Origin: Modestobacter sp. VKM Ac-2986
Lineage (GTDB): Bacteria; Actinomycetota; Actinomycetes; Mycobacteriales; Geodermatophilaceae
DNA: 64,000 bases
NCBI RefSeq assembly: GCF_026967795.1
Contig: NZ_JAPVBH010000004.1
Span: 310,001-374,000, forward strand
Direction of reading: 5' to 3'
The position numbers and the translations under genes are program-made. Under the pieces are notes generated by a model that worked only from the letters and a program-made list of their open reading frames with translations, did not search any database and was not told where the DNA came from. Position 1 is the stretch's first letter, and the number at the start of each line of letters is the position of its first letter. Positions 8,901-16,164 of this stretch are shown piece by piece.

Positions 8901-9995
8901 GCGCACCGCAGCCTCCGACTGGTGTCCCGGCTGGTCGCCGAGGTCGACCGCCGCCGGGCCGGCACCGGCGACGGCGACCCGCTCCTGCTGCTGGTCGTCG
9001 ACGGCTGGGAGAGCCTGACCGCCCAGTTGGAGGAGGCCGACCCGGCGGCCGGCGCCGGCGGGCTGCTGCGCCTGGTGCGCGAGGGCGCCGCGGTCGGGCT
9101 GACCGTGGTCCTCACCGCCGAGCGGGCGGTCCCGGGCAGCCGGCTGGCCGCGGCGGTCCGCAGCCGGCTGGTGCTGCCACTGCCCGACCGCGCCGACTAC
9201 GCCGTGGCCGGCGTCGCCGCGCGGGCCGTCCCCGGGCACCGTCCACCGGGCCGGGCGCTGCTGGGCGAGGACGCGGTCGAGTGCCAGCTGGCCCTGCCCC
9301 GGCTGCCGCTGCAGCCGCGCAGCGGACCGGCCGCGCCGGTCCCGGCCGTGCGGGTCGTGCAGCTGCCCGCCGACCCCGAGCTGCCGCTGCCGGCGGCCAC
9401 CGCCGACGACCCGGCCGGGCTGACGCTGCTGCTGGGGCCCGGCGGTGACGACGGCACACCCGTGGAGCTCGACGTCTCCCGCACCGGCGGTCTGCTGGTC
9501 GTCGGGCCACCGGGCAGCGGCCGGTCCGCGACGCTGCGCGCCCTCGGCCGGCACTTACGCGCGCTCGGCGTCCCGGTGGCCGAACTGGTCCACCCGCCGG
9601 CGTCCTCGCAGGACGAGCTGTCCCGTACCGACGCAGCCGGGCTGCGGGCCTGGGTGGCCGCGCAGGACGGCCGGCGGGCGGTCGTGCTCGCCGACGACCT
9701 GACCGGGCTGCCCGACGAGGTCGCCGACGTCCTGGGCGCCGCAGGGAACCGGCTGCTGGTGCTGGCCACCGGCACGGCCGCGGAGCTCGCCGCCTCGTTC
9801 CGGGGCCCGGTGGCCGGCCTGCGTCGCAGCCGCACCGCCCTGCTGCTGCGCCCGGCCCCCGGCGATGCCGAGCTGCTCGGGCTGCGGGTGCCGCGCACCC
9901 CGCTGCCGTCCCGGCCCGGCTCCGGCTGGCTGGTGGACGCCCGCGGCGCCACCCGGGTGCAGGTGGCCCGGCACCGCACCGGGCCCGCCCGGTGA
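5910..9995 (+). CDS. Type VII secretion EccC/EssC-type FtsK-SpoIIIE ATPase with FHA domain
   Basis: 1361 aa. Residues 10-80 look like a ubiquitin-like fold (hydrophobic pattern ending SLRHGAVLGLG). An FHA domain spans about 94-185 (LGRG, SRRHAVI, SSNGSWL). Two membrane helices lie near 240-280. Three FtsK-like ATPase modules follow. Module 1 has a full Walker A (GTTGSGKS, about 622) and Walker B (VVDEFATL, about 725). Modules 2 and 3 have GPRSGRS (about 941) and GPPGSGRS (about 1200), with Arg in place of the Walker Lys, so probably only module 1 hydrolyses ATP. An N-terminal FHA is the layout of Firmicutes EssC rather than mycobacterial EccC. No eccB, eccD, eccE or mycP is nearby. It drives export of WXG100-type substrates across the inner membrane. 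Confidence 0.85.
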   Translation: MTPGDRDPAVRTWTLHTLEGAVDVDVRAPDDAVLGDVLGPLGAQLGTPGTALWSGSGALSADTLLTAASLRHGAVLGLGRPGPRPGPTAGSGALELHVVGGPDAGRAVPLGQGDLVLGRGAGCALPLADPDVSRRHAVISVAEGRVGVADLGSSNGSWLTAGPGAPVRLGAEPHEWPVGATVRIGASTLRLTGPRGATLQCAPATGGRVLVRPLRATPVAPGTGSVRRPAPPAEAPRRRLGWVAVLLPAVGGVLMAWLLSAPHFLFFALLSPVVAVATWSSDRLSGRRSRRRDVAGHAAALARADAELDAAVAADLAARNEAAPDPARLAAAARRRSSPLWSRAGAETLPARLGTGPGPTGVTRVEPDGTRTPARAEHLPVTVPLGTTGGLGVVGPRPVVLAAARALVCQLTVLYPPADLRIVLACGPRQLPDWRWARWLPHLASVGTDGAPLPAELLTPGGDGGPRTLVVLDGPVDQRTVSALAAAPDVLRVDLADAEAGLALPALARLQVAGETGTSGRLRVPGADGERSLTLDGLGEDTADRLARDLATLTGPARTGGLPDTARLLDLPSGGLTVDPATDLATGAWSRARDRLTAVLGATDQGPLAVDLVSDGPHALVAGTTGSGKSELLQTLVAGLALHHPPDRCSLLLVDYKGGAAFGEAAALPHTVGVLTDLDPQSTARALRSLAAELTRRERLLAEHGTRDLAQLPAEVPAGRLVIVVDEFATLAEELPGFVTGLVSIAQRGRSLGVHLVLATQRPAGVVSPEIRANCSLRICLRTTDEADARDVLGSTLPATLSPDRPGRAYLRTGSAAPVLLQVARVSTGPDADAPAVSVTRRPWPAAPLPHRSPDAVTGRTDLQRLVRAVGDRARAAGIGSPDRPWLPPLPDHLPAVALDPATAGASATVLRIGLQDSPDAQSQPPLELDLGAGGGWLLVGGPRSGRSTALRTVVGEGVRQLPPARLQVHALDHGGGAVAALVAGLPHAGTTVGRDDAHRSLRLVSRLVAEVDRRRAGTGDGDPLLLLVVDGWESLTAQLEEADPAAGAGGLLRLVREGAAVGLTVVLTAERAVPGSRLAAAVRSRLVLPLPDRADYAVAGVAARAVPGHRPPGRALLGEDAVECQLALPRLPLQPRSGPAAPVPAVRVVQLPADPELPLPAATADDPAGLTLLLGPGGDDGTPVELDVSRTGGLLVVGPPGSGRSATLRALGRHLRALGVPVAELVHPPASSQDELSRTDAAGLRAWVAAQDGRRAVVLADDLTGLPDEVADVLGAAGNRLLVLATGTAAELAASFRGPVAGLRRSRTALLLRPAPGDAELLGLRVPRTPLPSRPGSGWLVDARGATRVQVARHRTGPAR

Positions 9996-9999
9996 GACC

Positions 10000-10503
10000 T
10001 CAGAGGAGCTCGAGCGCCGGGCCGATCTCCTGGGTCGCGTACCAGGCCAGCTCATGACCCTCGGCCTGGTCGACGACGAACTGGGCGTCGGTGCTGCCCA
10101 GGTCGGCCTCCAGCACCAGGTCCACCGCGGCCCGCACGTCGGCCTCGGCCTCGGCGACGTCGATGTGCGCGCTGGCGACGTCGGCGGTGGTCACGTCGGC
10201 GGTGGTGCGCGCCGCCCCGGCGTCCGCGCCCTCGTCGACGATCGGGGTGATCGTCGACTCCGGGACGTCGGCGGCGAGCACGACGCGGCGGCGTACGGCG
10301 ACCGGGTCGACGTCGAGCAGCCGCAGGCTGGCCCGCGCCGCGGCGATGAGGGCCGCGTACTCCAGCTCCTCCTCGTCCTCGCTGAGCTCGTAGGCCCCCC
10401 GCAGCTGCGGGGTGACCGTGAAGACGGTGAGCGGGCCGGTCAGGCGGCCCTCGTCGAGCAACCGCTGCAGCACGGTCGTCGTGGCCGGCAGGTACACGCG
10501 CAC
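10000..10503 (-). CDS. DUF6912-type protein
   Basis: 167 aa. GTG 10503 has AGGAGG 9 nt upstream, which decides against the much longer open frame upstream that shadows the glutaminase. The protein opens VRVYLPATTTVLQRLL, a pattern I recall from DUF6912 (actinobacterial, unknown function). It is acidic, Ala-rich and has no membrane segment. A Glu/Asp-rich stretch (ELSEDEEELEY) lies near residue 50, and the C-terminal third is regular alpha/beta. It is convergent with the EccC gene (4 nt apart) and divergent from the glutaminase. No function can be assigned. Confidence 0.75.
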   Translation of the reverse strand: MRVYLPATTTVLQRLLDEGRLTGPLTVFTVTPQLRGAYELSEDEEELEYAALIAAARASLRLLDVDPVAVRRRVVLAADVPESTITPIVDEGADAGAARTTADVTTADVASAHIDVAEAEADVRAAVDLVLEADLGSTDAQFVVDQAEGHELAWYATQEIGPALELL

Positions 10504-10626
10504 CCCGGTTCGCCTCCTCAGTCGTGGGACAGCGACTCCAACGTCACCGACCCGGCGATCTTCCCAGTCGCTGCGCCGGGCACCGCGGGCGACGCCGTCC
10601 ACCGGGCCCCGCCCGGCAGTCCGTGG

Positions 10627-10632
10627 CAACGT
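10627..10632 (+). promoter_or_regulatory. -10-like hexamer before the glutaminase start
   Basis: CAACGT with a 6-nt gap to GTG 10639; the CANNNT variant. Confidence 0.3.
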
Positions 10633-10638
10633 GCGGGG

Positions 10639-11571
10639 GTGCCCGCCACCTCCCCCGACGCGACCGCCGACCTCACCGACGTCCTCGAGCGGGTCGCCGC
10701 CGAGGCCCACCCGCTCGCCGCGGACGACGAGGTCGCCCAGCCCGGCGCCGGGCCGGAGCGCTTCGGCCTCGCGCTGTGCGAGCTCGACGGGACCGAGCAC
10801 GTCGCCGGCGACGCCGACGTCGGCTTCCCCGTCCAGAGCGTGGTCAAGGTGTTCACGCTGACCGCGGCGCTCCGCCTGGTCGGCGAGGACGTGTTCCAGC
10901 GGGTGGGCCGGGAGCCCTCCGGTGACCCCTTCGACTCCCTCGTCCAGCTCGAGCGGGAGCACGGCGTGCCCCGCAACCCGTTCATCAACGCCGGCGCGGT
11001 GGTCGTCACCGACGTGCTGGTGGAGGCCACCGGCTCACCGGCGGCGGCCCGGGCCGCGGTCACCGACCTGCTGTCGGACCTGGTCGGTGAGCGGCTCGAG
11101 CCCGACCCCGAGGTGGTCGCCGAGGAGCGCGCGGGTGCCGCGTTGAACACGGCGATGGGCCACCTGATGCGGTCCTTCGACAACTTCACCCACCCGGTGG
11201 ACGAGGTGGTGGACGCCTACGGGCACCTGTGCGCGCTCACCGTCACGGCCCGGCAGCTGGCCCGCGCCGCTCGCTTCCTGGCCAACGACGGGGTCGACCC
11301 GCGCACCGGCGACCGCGTCCTGGACGAGCCCCTGGCCCGGCGGGTCAACGCGGTGATGATGACCTGTGGCACCTACGACGCCGCGGGTCAGTTCGCCTAC
11401 GACGTGGGCTTCCCGTGCAAGAGCGGCGTGGCCGGCGCGGTCATGGGCGACGTGCCCGGCCGGTTCGGCGTCTGCGCCTGGTCACCCCCGCTGGACACCG
11501 CGGGCAACTCCCGGGCCGGCCGGGTGGCGCTGCACCTGCTCAGCGAACGACTGGACCTGTCCCTGCTGTGA
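10639..11571 (+). CDS. glsA: Glutaminase (serine-dependent, beta-lactamase fold)
   Basis: 310 aa, the normal length for bacterial GlsA. It converts L-glutamine to glutamate and ammonia in the cytosol. The catalytic S-x-x-K is in PVQSVVKVF; other family landmarks are NPFINAGA (substrate amide binding), SFDNFTH, MMTCGTYDAAGQFAY and GFPCKSGVAG, so the full active site is visible. GTG 10639 was chosen because a CAACGT hexamer sits 6 nt upstream and the sequence before it lacks family similarity. It is divergent from the DUF6912 gene and convergent with the WS/DGAT-like gene 13 bp downstream. Confidence 0.93.
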   Translation: MPATSPDATADLTDVLERVAAEAHPLAADDEVAQPGAGPERFGLALCELDGTEHVAGDADVGFPVQSVVKVFTLTAALRLVGEDVFQRVGREPSGDPFDSLVQLEREHGVPRNPFINAGAVVVTDVLVEATGSPAAARAAVTDLLSDLVGERLEPDPEVVAEERAGAALNTAMGHLMRSFDNFTHPVDEVVDAYGHLCALTVTARQLARAARFLANDGVDPRTGDRVLDEPLARRVNAVMMTCGTYDAAGQFAYDVGFPCKSGVAGAVMGDVPGRFGVCAWSPPLDTAGNSRAGRVALHLLSERLDLSLL

Positions 11572-11584
11572 GACCGCCGGGGGC

Positions 11585-12982
11585 TCAGCCCGCCGTCTCC
11601 ACGAGGTAGGCGACCTCCTGCTCGATGAGGTCGGCGAGCACGTCGACGTCGCTGACGGTGTCCCGGTCGCCGTTGAGGCCGACGTAGACGGTCCCGTCGT
11701 AGCTGGTCAGCCCGATCGCCAGGCCCTGGCCGCGCACCAGCGGGACCACCGGGAAGACCTCGGCCATCCGGGCACCGCCGGCGTACAGCGGCACCTGCGG
11801 CCCGGGCACGTTGATCACCACGAGGTTGAACAGCCGGCGGGACAGCCCGCTGGCCGCCCGGGCGCCCAGGGCGTGCAGGGTCGGCGGCGCGAAGCCCGAC
11901 AGCGCGCTGAGCGTGTCGGCCCCGACCGACTGCCCGCTGGGCGCGACGCCGCGCATGGCGTAGCTGATCCGGGTCAGCCGCACCCGCGGGTTGGGCTCGC
12001 CGACGGGGAGGTCGACCAGGAACGAGCGCACCTCCCCGGCCGCGGCGTCGTCCTCCCCGCGCACCGAGACCGGCACCAGCGCGCGCACCGAGGTGCTGCT
12101 GACCACCGGCTCGCCCCGGGACAGCAGCCACTCCCGCAGCGCCCCGGTCACCACGCTGAGCAGCACGTCGTTGACCGTCCCGCCGTGCGCGGCACGCACC
12201 ACCCGGAGGTCGTCGAGGGTGGCCCGGGCGACCGCGACCCGGCGCTGGCGGCCGATCGGGGCGTTCAGCGAGCTGGCCGGCGCCGGGGAGACCGCGGTCC
12301 GGGCGAGAGCGGCGGCCAGTCCACCGGCCACCCCGGCCCAGCGGAAGGCCGTGGCACGGACGTCGCCCACGGCGGTGCGGGCGGTCTCCAGCACGTCCGA
12401 GGGGCGCCGCAGGTAGTCCTCGACCGCCTCCCACACCAATGCCGCCGGGCCGGGTGGACGGCGGGGCAGCCAGGGGTCGGCCGCCGGAAGCGGCGCGGTG
12501 CCCGCGATGGGGTCGGGGTCGAGGATGACCTGGCCGATGTCGATGGCGCCCAGGCCGTCGACCAGCGCCGGGTGGGTCTTGGTGACCACGGCCGTGCGGC
12601 CACCCTCCAGACCCTCGACGAGGTACATCTCCCACAGGGGGCGGCTGCGGTCCAGCGGCCGGGCGGTCAGCCGGGCGACCAGGTCCAGCAGCTGCTCCTC
12701 GGTGCCCGGACGGGGCAGCGCGGAACGGCGCACGTGGTAGCCGAGGTCGAAGTCCGGGTCGTCGACCCACGCCGGGTTGGCCAGGTGCCCGGGCACCTCG
12801 ACCACCTTCTGCCGGTAGCGCGGCACCAGCGGCAGCCGGGCGCGTACGAGCTCCACGAGCGCCTCGTGGTCGAACGCCTCCGCGGGCCGGTCCAGCACCA
12901 GGACAGCGCCGACGTGCATCGGGGTGCCGGGCTCCTCCAGGTACAGGAAGGACGCATCCAGCGCGGTCAGCCGCTCGACCAC
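11585..12982 (-). CDS. WS/DGAT-family acyltransferase homologue with altered active site
   Basis: 465 aa, full length for wax ester synthase/diacylglycerol acyltransferases, which join acyl-CoA to fatty alcohol or diacylglycerol in storage-lipid synthesis. Family landmarks are LTALDASFLYLE at the N-terminus, SRPLWEMYLVEG, GGTVNDVLLSVVTGALR and NVPGPQVPLY. The active-site motif HHxxxDG reads HPALVDG here: the second His, the catalytic base in this fold, is Pro. Either the enzyme is inactive or chemistry has shifted. GTG 12982 is preceded by GAGGAGG (spacing 5); TAGCGT lies about 27 nt upstream of it. The gene is flanked by glutaminase and the CpaE-like gene, with no other lipid gene close by. 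Confidence 0.85.
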   Translation of the reverse strand: MVERLTALDASFLYLEEPGTPMHVGAVLVLDRPAEAFDHEALVELVRARLPLVPRYRQKVVEVPGHLANPAWVDDPDFDLGYHVRRSALPRPGTEEQLLDLVARLTARPLDRSRPLWEMYLVEGLEGGRTAVVTKTHPALVDGLGAIDIGQVILDPDPIAGTAPLPAADPWLPRRPPGPAALVWEAVEDYLRRPSDVLETARTAVGDVRATAFRWAGVAGGLAAALARTAVSPAPASSLNAPIGRQRRVAVARATLDDLRVVRAAHGGTVNDVLLSVVTGALREWLLSRGEPVVSSTSVRALVPVSVRGEDDAAAGEVRSFLVDLPVGEPNPRVRLTRISYAMRGVAPSGQSVGADTLSALSGFAPPTLHALGARAASGLSRRLFNLVVINVPGPQVPLYAGGARMAEVFPVVPLVRGQGLAIGLTSYDGTVYVGLNGDRDTVSDVDVLADLIEQEVAYLVETAG

Positions 12983-13047
12983 CGTGACCCTCCTCACCGT
13001 CGGGACCCCCACGCTACGGGCGGTGACCACCGGTCCCCGCCCGGGGG

Positions 13048-14328
13048 TCAGGCCCGGCGCCGTCCCCGGCGACCGGGGGACGCCGGCACCCCGGCGAGCT
13101 CGGCGGCCAGGGCGCGCAGCCCGGCGCGCAGCGGCGAGCCGGGCGCGACCTCGGCCAGCGTGCGCCCGCCGGCCAGGGCGGCGTCGGTGGCCCGGCGGTC
13201 GGCCGGGAGGAAGGCCCGCACCTGACGGCCCGCGAAGCGCTCCAGCGCCGCGGCGACCTCCCGCTGCGGGTCACCGGGGACCGGCCCGCGGCGCACCTGG
13301 TTGACCACCACGGCCGGCTCGACGTCGGGGAGCACGTCGCGGAGCTCGCCCAGTGCCCGCACGGTGCGCTGCAGGGCGACCGGGTCGGCGCCGCTGACGC
13401 ACAGGACCTCGTCGGCGGCGGCCAGGACGGCGAGGGTGGCGCCGTTGCGGCGGGGGGCCGCGGTGTCGAAGGACAGCTCCTCGTCCTCCTCGACGGCGAA
13501 GCCGCAGTCGACGACGGTGAGCGCGGCGAGGCGGCGGGCCTCCTCGAGCACGACCTGCACGCCCTGCGGCCGCAGCTCCGGCCACCGGTCGGCGCGGGCG
13601 AGCCCGGTGAGCACCCGCAGCTGCGGTCCCACCGCCCAGGCCAGCCGGGCCAGCGCGGCGAGGTCCAGGGTGCCGGCCGAGGCCTGGCGCGCCGCGGCGA
13701 CGACACCCGGGGACTCGTCGAGCAGGCCGAGCAGCTGGGCGACCACGCCGCCGTAGACGTCGGCGTCGACCAGCAGCGTCGGGACCCCCAGCCGGGCGGC
13801 CTCGTCGGCGAGCCCGACCGCGACCGTCGTCCGGCCGGGCGCCCCGGTCGGGCCCCACACCGCGACCACCCGGCCGCGGCCCGCCGGACGGTCGGACTCC
13901 TCCGGCGGGAGCCCCAGCACCGGCAGCGCGGCGCGCGGGTCACCGATCTCGTGACCGGTGGGGAGCTCGCCGGTGACCGCCTCGCGCAGCGCCCGGGCGA
14001 TCGTCTCGGGGTCCGCGTCGGCCGACAGCACCCGGCCGACGCCCCACTGCCGCAGTCGTTCGGTGGCGCGGGTGTCACCGGGCTCGACCAGCCCGACGAC
14101 CGCGACCCCGGCGGCGGTGAGCCGGGCGACCGCGGCGCCGTCGAGCCGGCGCAGCTCGGCCGAGAGCAGCACCGCCTGACCGGTGCCCGTGGTCGCGGCG
14201 GCCAGCAGGTCGCCGACGTCGACGCAGCGCCGGACCACGGTGACCCCGTGGTCCTCGCGGTCGAGGGCGCCGACCAGCTCGGACTCCCAGGCCGCCCCGG
14301 TGACGGCGGTGAAGACCTGCAGCGCCAT
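13048..14328 (-). CDS. CpaE/MinD-like P-loop ATPase
   Basis: 426 aa. The N-terminal 130 residues look like a receiver-type fold without the full phosphorylation site (VLLSAELRRLDG). The C-terminal ParA/MinD ATPase follows, with a deviant Walker A (GPTGAPGRTT, residues about 170-179) in which Arg replaces the second Lys, then LLVDADVYGG and VVDCGFAV. This domain order is that of CpaE, the positioning ATPase of tad/Flp pili. Its start overlaps the stop of the SAF (CpaB-like) gene by 1 nt, so the two are coupled, but no tadA, tadB or pilin gene lies nearby. It may work with a remote secretion locus. ATG 14328 is clear. Confidence 0.8.
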   Translation of the reverse strand: MALQVFTAVTGAAWESELVGALDREDHGVTVVRRCVDVGDLLAAATTGTGQAVLLSAELRRLDGAAVARLTAAGVAVVGLVEPGDTRATERLRQWGVGRVLSADADPETIARALREAVTGELPTGHEIGDPRAALPVLGLPPEESDRPAGRGRVVAVWGPTGAPGRTTVAVGLADEAARLGVPTLLVDADVYGGVVAQLLGLLDESPGVVAAARQASAGTLDLAALARLAWAVGPQLRVLTGLARADRWPELRPQGVQVVLEEARRLAALTVVDCGFAVEEDEELSFDTAAPRRNGATLAVLAAADEVLCVSGADPVALQRTVRALGELRDVLPDVEPAVVVNQVRRGPVPGDPQREVAAALERFAGRQVRAFLPADRRATDAALAGGRTLAEVAPGSPLRAGLRALAAELAGVPASPGRRGRRRA

Positions 14329-15074
14329 CAGCCGGTCGGACCCGTCGTCGCCGCACCCTCGGCGGCGGCCTCCGGTGCGGTGGTCGCGCTGTCGACGGAG
14401 CCGCGGACGACGACGACCAGCCCACGGCCACCGATGGCGGTGAGCACCTCCGGGACCTCCTCGGCCTCGACGGCCACCACCACCTGCAGCGTCGTGGACG
14501 ACGTGGACAGCACGCCCTCCCCGCGGCCGGTCACCGCCTGCACGGGTGCCGCGGACAGGACCAGGTCGACGTCCCCGCCGGTGGCGGCGTCGGCGCCCAC
14601 GGCGGGGTCGGCGACGGCGTAGACGTCGACCAGCTGACCGTGGGCCAGCGAGGGGGGCACGTACCCGGCCTGCACGGGCAGGGCCAGCTGGACCCCACCG
14701 GTCGCCTCCTCGAGCACCGACCGGGGCAGCAGCTCACCGGCGCGCACGGCGCGGGCGAGGACGCGCCCACCGGGCCGGGTGCTGGTGGCCAGGTAGGCGT
14801 CCGCGGCGTCGTCCAGCCGGACGGGGACCGCGACGAGGTCGTCCTCCGCCAGCACGGTGCCCGCCGCCAGGTCGCCGGCCGCGGACCAGACCGGCACGGT
14901 CGCGTCCGCGGCGCTGACCACCCGGGCGCCGATCAGCACCGAGCCCAGCACGAGCAGGACGCCGAGCACCAGCCGCAGGTCCAGCCACCGGGGCGGGCGG
15001 ACCCGCCGCGGCGCCGGGCCGGCCGGGACGGCATCGGTGCGGACGGCGCCTGCCGCCGCGGTGGGCACGCTCAT
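14328..15074 (-). CDS. SAF-domain protein (CpaB/RcpC-like), membrane anchored
   Basis: 248 aa. One membrane span near residues 32-50 (LRLVLGVLLVLGSVLIGARVV) is followed by a periplasmic SAF domain: DLAAGTVLAEDDL, GRVLARAVRAGELLP, VQLALPVQAG and LAHGQLVDVYAV. SAF domains occur in CpaB/RcpC, flagellar FlgA and antifreeze-like proteins; in Flp pilus systems CpaB sits in the envelope with the secretin. ATG 15074 follows GAGGAAG. It is cotranscribed with the CpaE-like gene and divergent from the HTH gene at 15247. Confidence 0.8.
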   Translation of the reverse strand: MSVPTAAAGAVRTDAVPAGPAPRRVRPPRWLDLRLVLGVLLVLGSVLIGARVVSAADATVPVWSAAGDLAAGTVLAEDDLVAVPVRLDDAADAYLATSTRPGGRVLARAVRAGELLPRSVLEEATGGVQLALPVQAGYVPPSLAHGQLVDVYAVADPAVGADAATGGDVDLVLSAAPVQAVTGRGEGVLSTSSTTLQVVVAVEAEEVPEVLTAIGGRGLVVVVRGSVDSATTAPEAAAEGAATTGPTG

Positions 15075-15187
15075 CGATCGGTCTTCCTCGCCTGTCGCAC
15101 GGACCCGCGGTGGCTCGCGGACGGCGATCATGACCTGGTCCGGCGGCCCGGCGCAGCGGCTGTCCACACCTTCGGGTGCACGCCGGG

Positions 15188-15201
15188 GGGTGAACTCACC
15201 C
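15188..15201. promoter_or_regulatory. Perfect inverted repeat between SAF and HTH genes
   Basis: GGGTGA-AC-TCACCC in the divergent intergenic region, 46 nt before the HTH start. It could be an operator for the adjacent HTH protein; this is untested. Confidence 0.3.
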
Positions 15202-15246
15202 GGCTGCCACACTGGCGGGGCACCTTCGACGGGAGAAGACGACCCC

Positions 15247-15492
15247 ATGGCCACGCAGCGCTTCCTCACCCTCGACGACGTCGCGGAGATCCTCAACGTG
15301 TCGTGGTCGCAGGCCTACGCGATGGTGCGCCGCCGCGAGCTGCGGGCGATCCAGGTCGGTGGCCGCGGCCAGTGGCGGGTGGAGAAGGACGAGCTGGAGC
15401 GCTTCATCCAGCAGAAGTACGCCGAGGCCGGGGGCACCCTGGCCGCCGAGGAGCAGGTCGCCGACGGCGTGGACGCCGACTCCGCACGCTGA
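15247..15492 (+). CDS. Excisionase-type winged HTH DNA-binding protein
   Basis: 81 aa. The whole protein is one MerR/Xis-like winged helix-turn-helix: FLTLDDVAEILNVSWSQAYA, MVRRRELRAIQVGG, RGQWRVEKDELERFIQQKY. Such proteins in actinobacteria (BldC is the best known of the general class) bind direct repeats in promoters. Nothing phage-like lies nearby, so a chromosomal regulator rather than an excisionase is likely. ATG 15247 is preceded by GGGAGAAG. It ends in a terminator shared with the convergent gene at 15519. The targets are unknown; the divergent SAF-CpaE pair is the obvious candidate. Confidence 0.85.
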   Translation: MATQRFLTLDDVAEILNVSWSQAYAMVRRRELRAIQVGGRGQWRVEKDELERFIQQKYAEAGGTLAAEEQVADGVDADSAR

Positions 15493-15501
15493 CCCACCCC
15501 C

Positions 15502-15520
15502 GACCCGGCAGCTCCGGGTC
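15502..15520. terminator. Bidirectional hairpin between convergent genes
   Basis: GACCCGG, 5-nt loop, CCGGGTC; it sits between the HTH stop and the stop of the gene at 15519. Confidence 0.55.
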
Positions 15521-16073
15521 AGCCGGTCCGGACGGCGACGACCGCCGCCAGCGCGACCGCCCGCACCCCGGTCACCGCACCCCGCCGGCGCGGTGAGTCC
15601 AGCGGGTGCTCGGCCAGCTCGACGAAGTCGGCCCCCACCCGGTCGATCGTGCCGGTGAGCACGCCGCCGTCACCCAGCAGGCACTGCACCGCCGCCCGGT
15701 CCCGGGCCAGCCCGCGCAGCGCCCGGCGCAGGTCCAGGTGCCGGTCGACCGCCGACTCCTCCCCCGCTGCCGCCGTCGCGGCGGTGAGCCCGGCGACGGC
15801 CGCCACGGCCCGGGTCGCCACCAGCAGCTCGCGGTCGCCGGTCTCGGCCAGCAGCACCCAGTCGACGCCCACGTCGACCAGCCGCCCGGCGAGCTCGCCC
15901 ACCCCGGGGCAGCGCAGGGAGACCGGGCTGCCCACCGCACCCCGCAGCCGGTCGACCAGCCGGACCCTCCCCTGCTCGGCACGCGCCCGCGACGGCTCGC
16001 CGAGGCGCTCGTCCGCGGCCTCCTGGGCGGCGAACTGGGCCTCGAGGTCGGTGAACAGCTGCTCCCAGCGCAT
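15519..16073 (-). CDS. Conserved actinobacterial protein with two Sm-like repeats (hypothetical)
   Basis: 184 aa. Two similar stretches share the pattern small-beta-barrel G-x-(L/I)-x-x-V-G-x-D-(F/W)-V-x-L: GRLVDVGVDWVLLAE (about residue 63) and GTIDRVGADFVELAE (about 140). Each is followed by strands that end in a V-x-V pattern, which suggests a duplicated Sm/LSm-like barrel; that is my inference. The N-terminal 45 residues are a charged helix (WEQLFTDLEAQFAAQE). ATG 16073 follows TAGCCT at 6 nt. It has no membrane segment or catalytic motif. The function is unknown; a nucleic-acid or scaffold role would be a guess. Confidence 0.7.
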   Translation of the reverse strand: MRWEQLFTDLEAQFAAQEAADERLGEPSRARAEQGRVRLVDRLRGAVGSPVSLRCPGVGELAGRLVDVGVDWVLLAETGDRELLVATRAVAAVAGLTAATAAAGEESAVDRHLDLRRALRGLARDRAAVQCLLGDGGVLTGTIDRVGADFVELAEHPLDSPRRRGAVTGVRAVALAAVVAVRTG

Positions 16074-16079
16074 GACGGC

Positions 16080-16085
16080 AGGCTA
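16080..16085 (-). promoter_or_regulatory. -10 hexamer, probable leaderless start of the gene at 16073
   Basis: TAGCCT, 6-nt gap (gccgtc) to ATG 16073. Confidence 0.5.
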
Positions 16086-16095
16086 GCTCGTCCAC

Positions 16096-16145
16096 AGATA
16101 CGTGCATTTGGTTGCGTTTGCTTGCTTTGATGGTGTTTGGTCATC
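16096..16145. promoter_or_regulatory. T-rich TTTG-repeat island in divergent promoter region
   Basis: A 50-bp island of unusually low GC with five TTTG-type motifs (catTTGG, GTTTG, CTTTG, GTTTGG) spaced about 8-10 bp apart on the plus strand. It lies between the divergent genes at 16073 and 16165. Such spacing is suggestive of a multi-site operator or UP-like promoter element. Confidence 0.4.
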
Positions 16146-16164
16146 GGCAGGACGAGGAGGTGCC

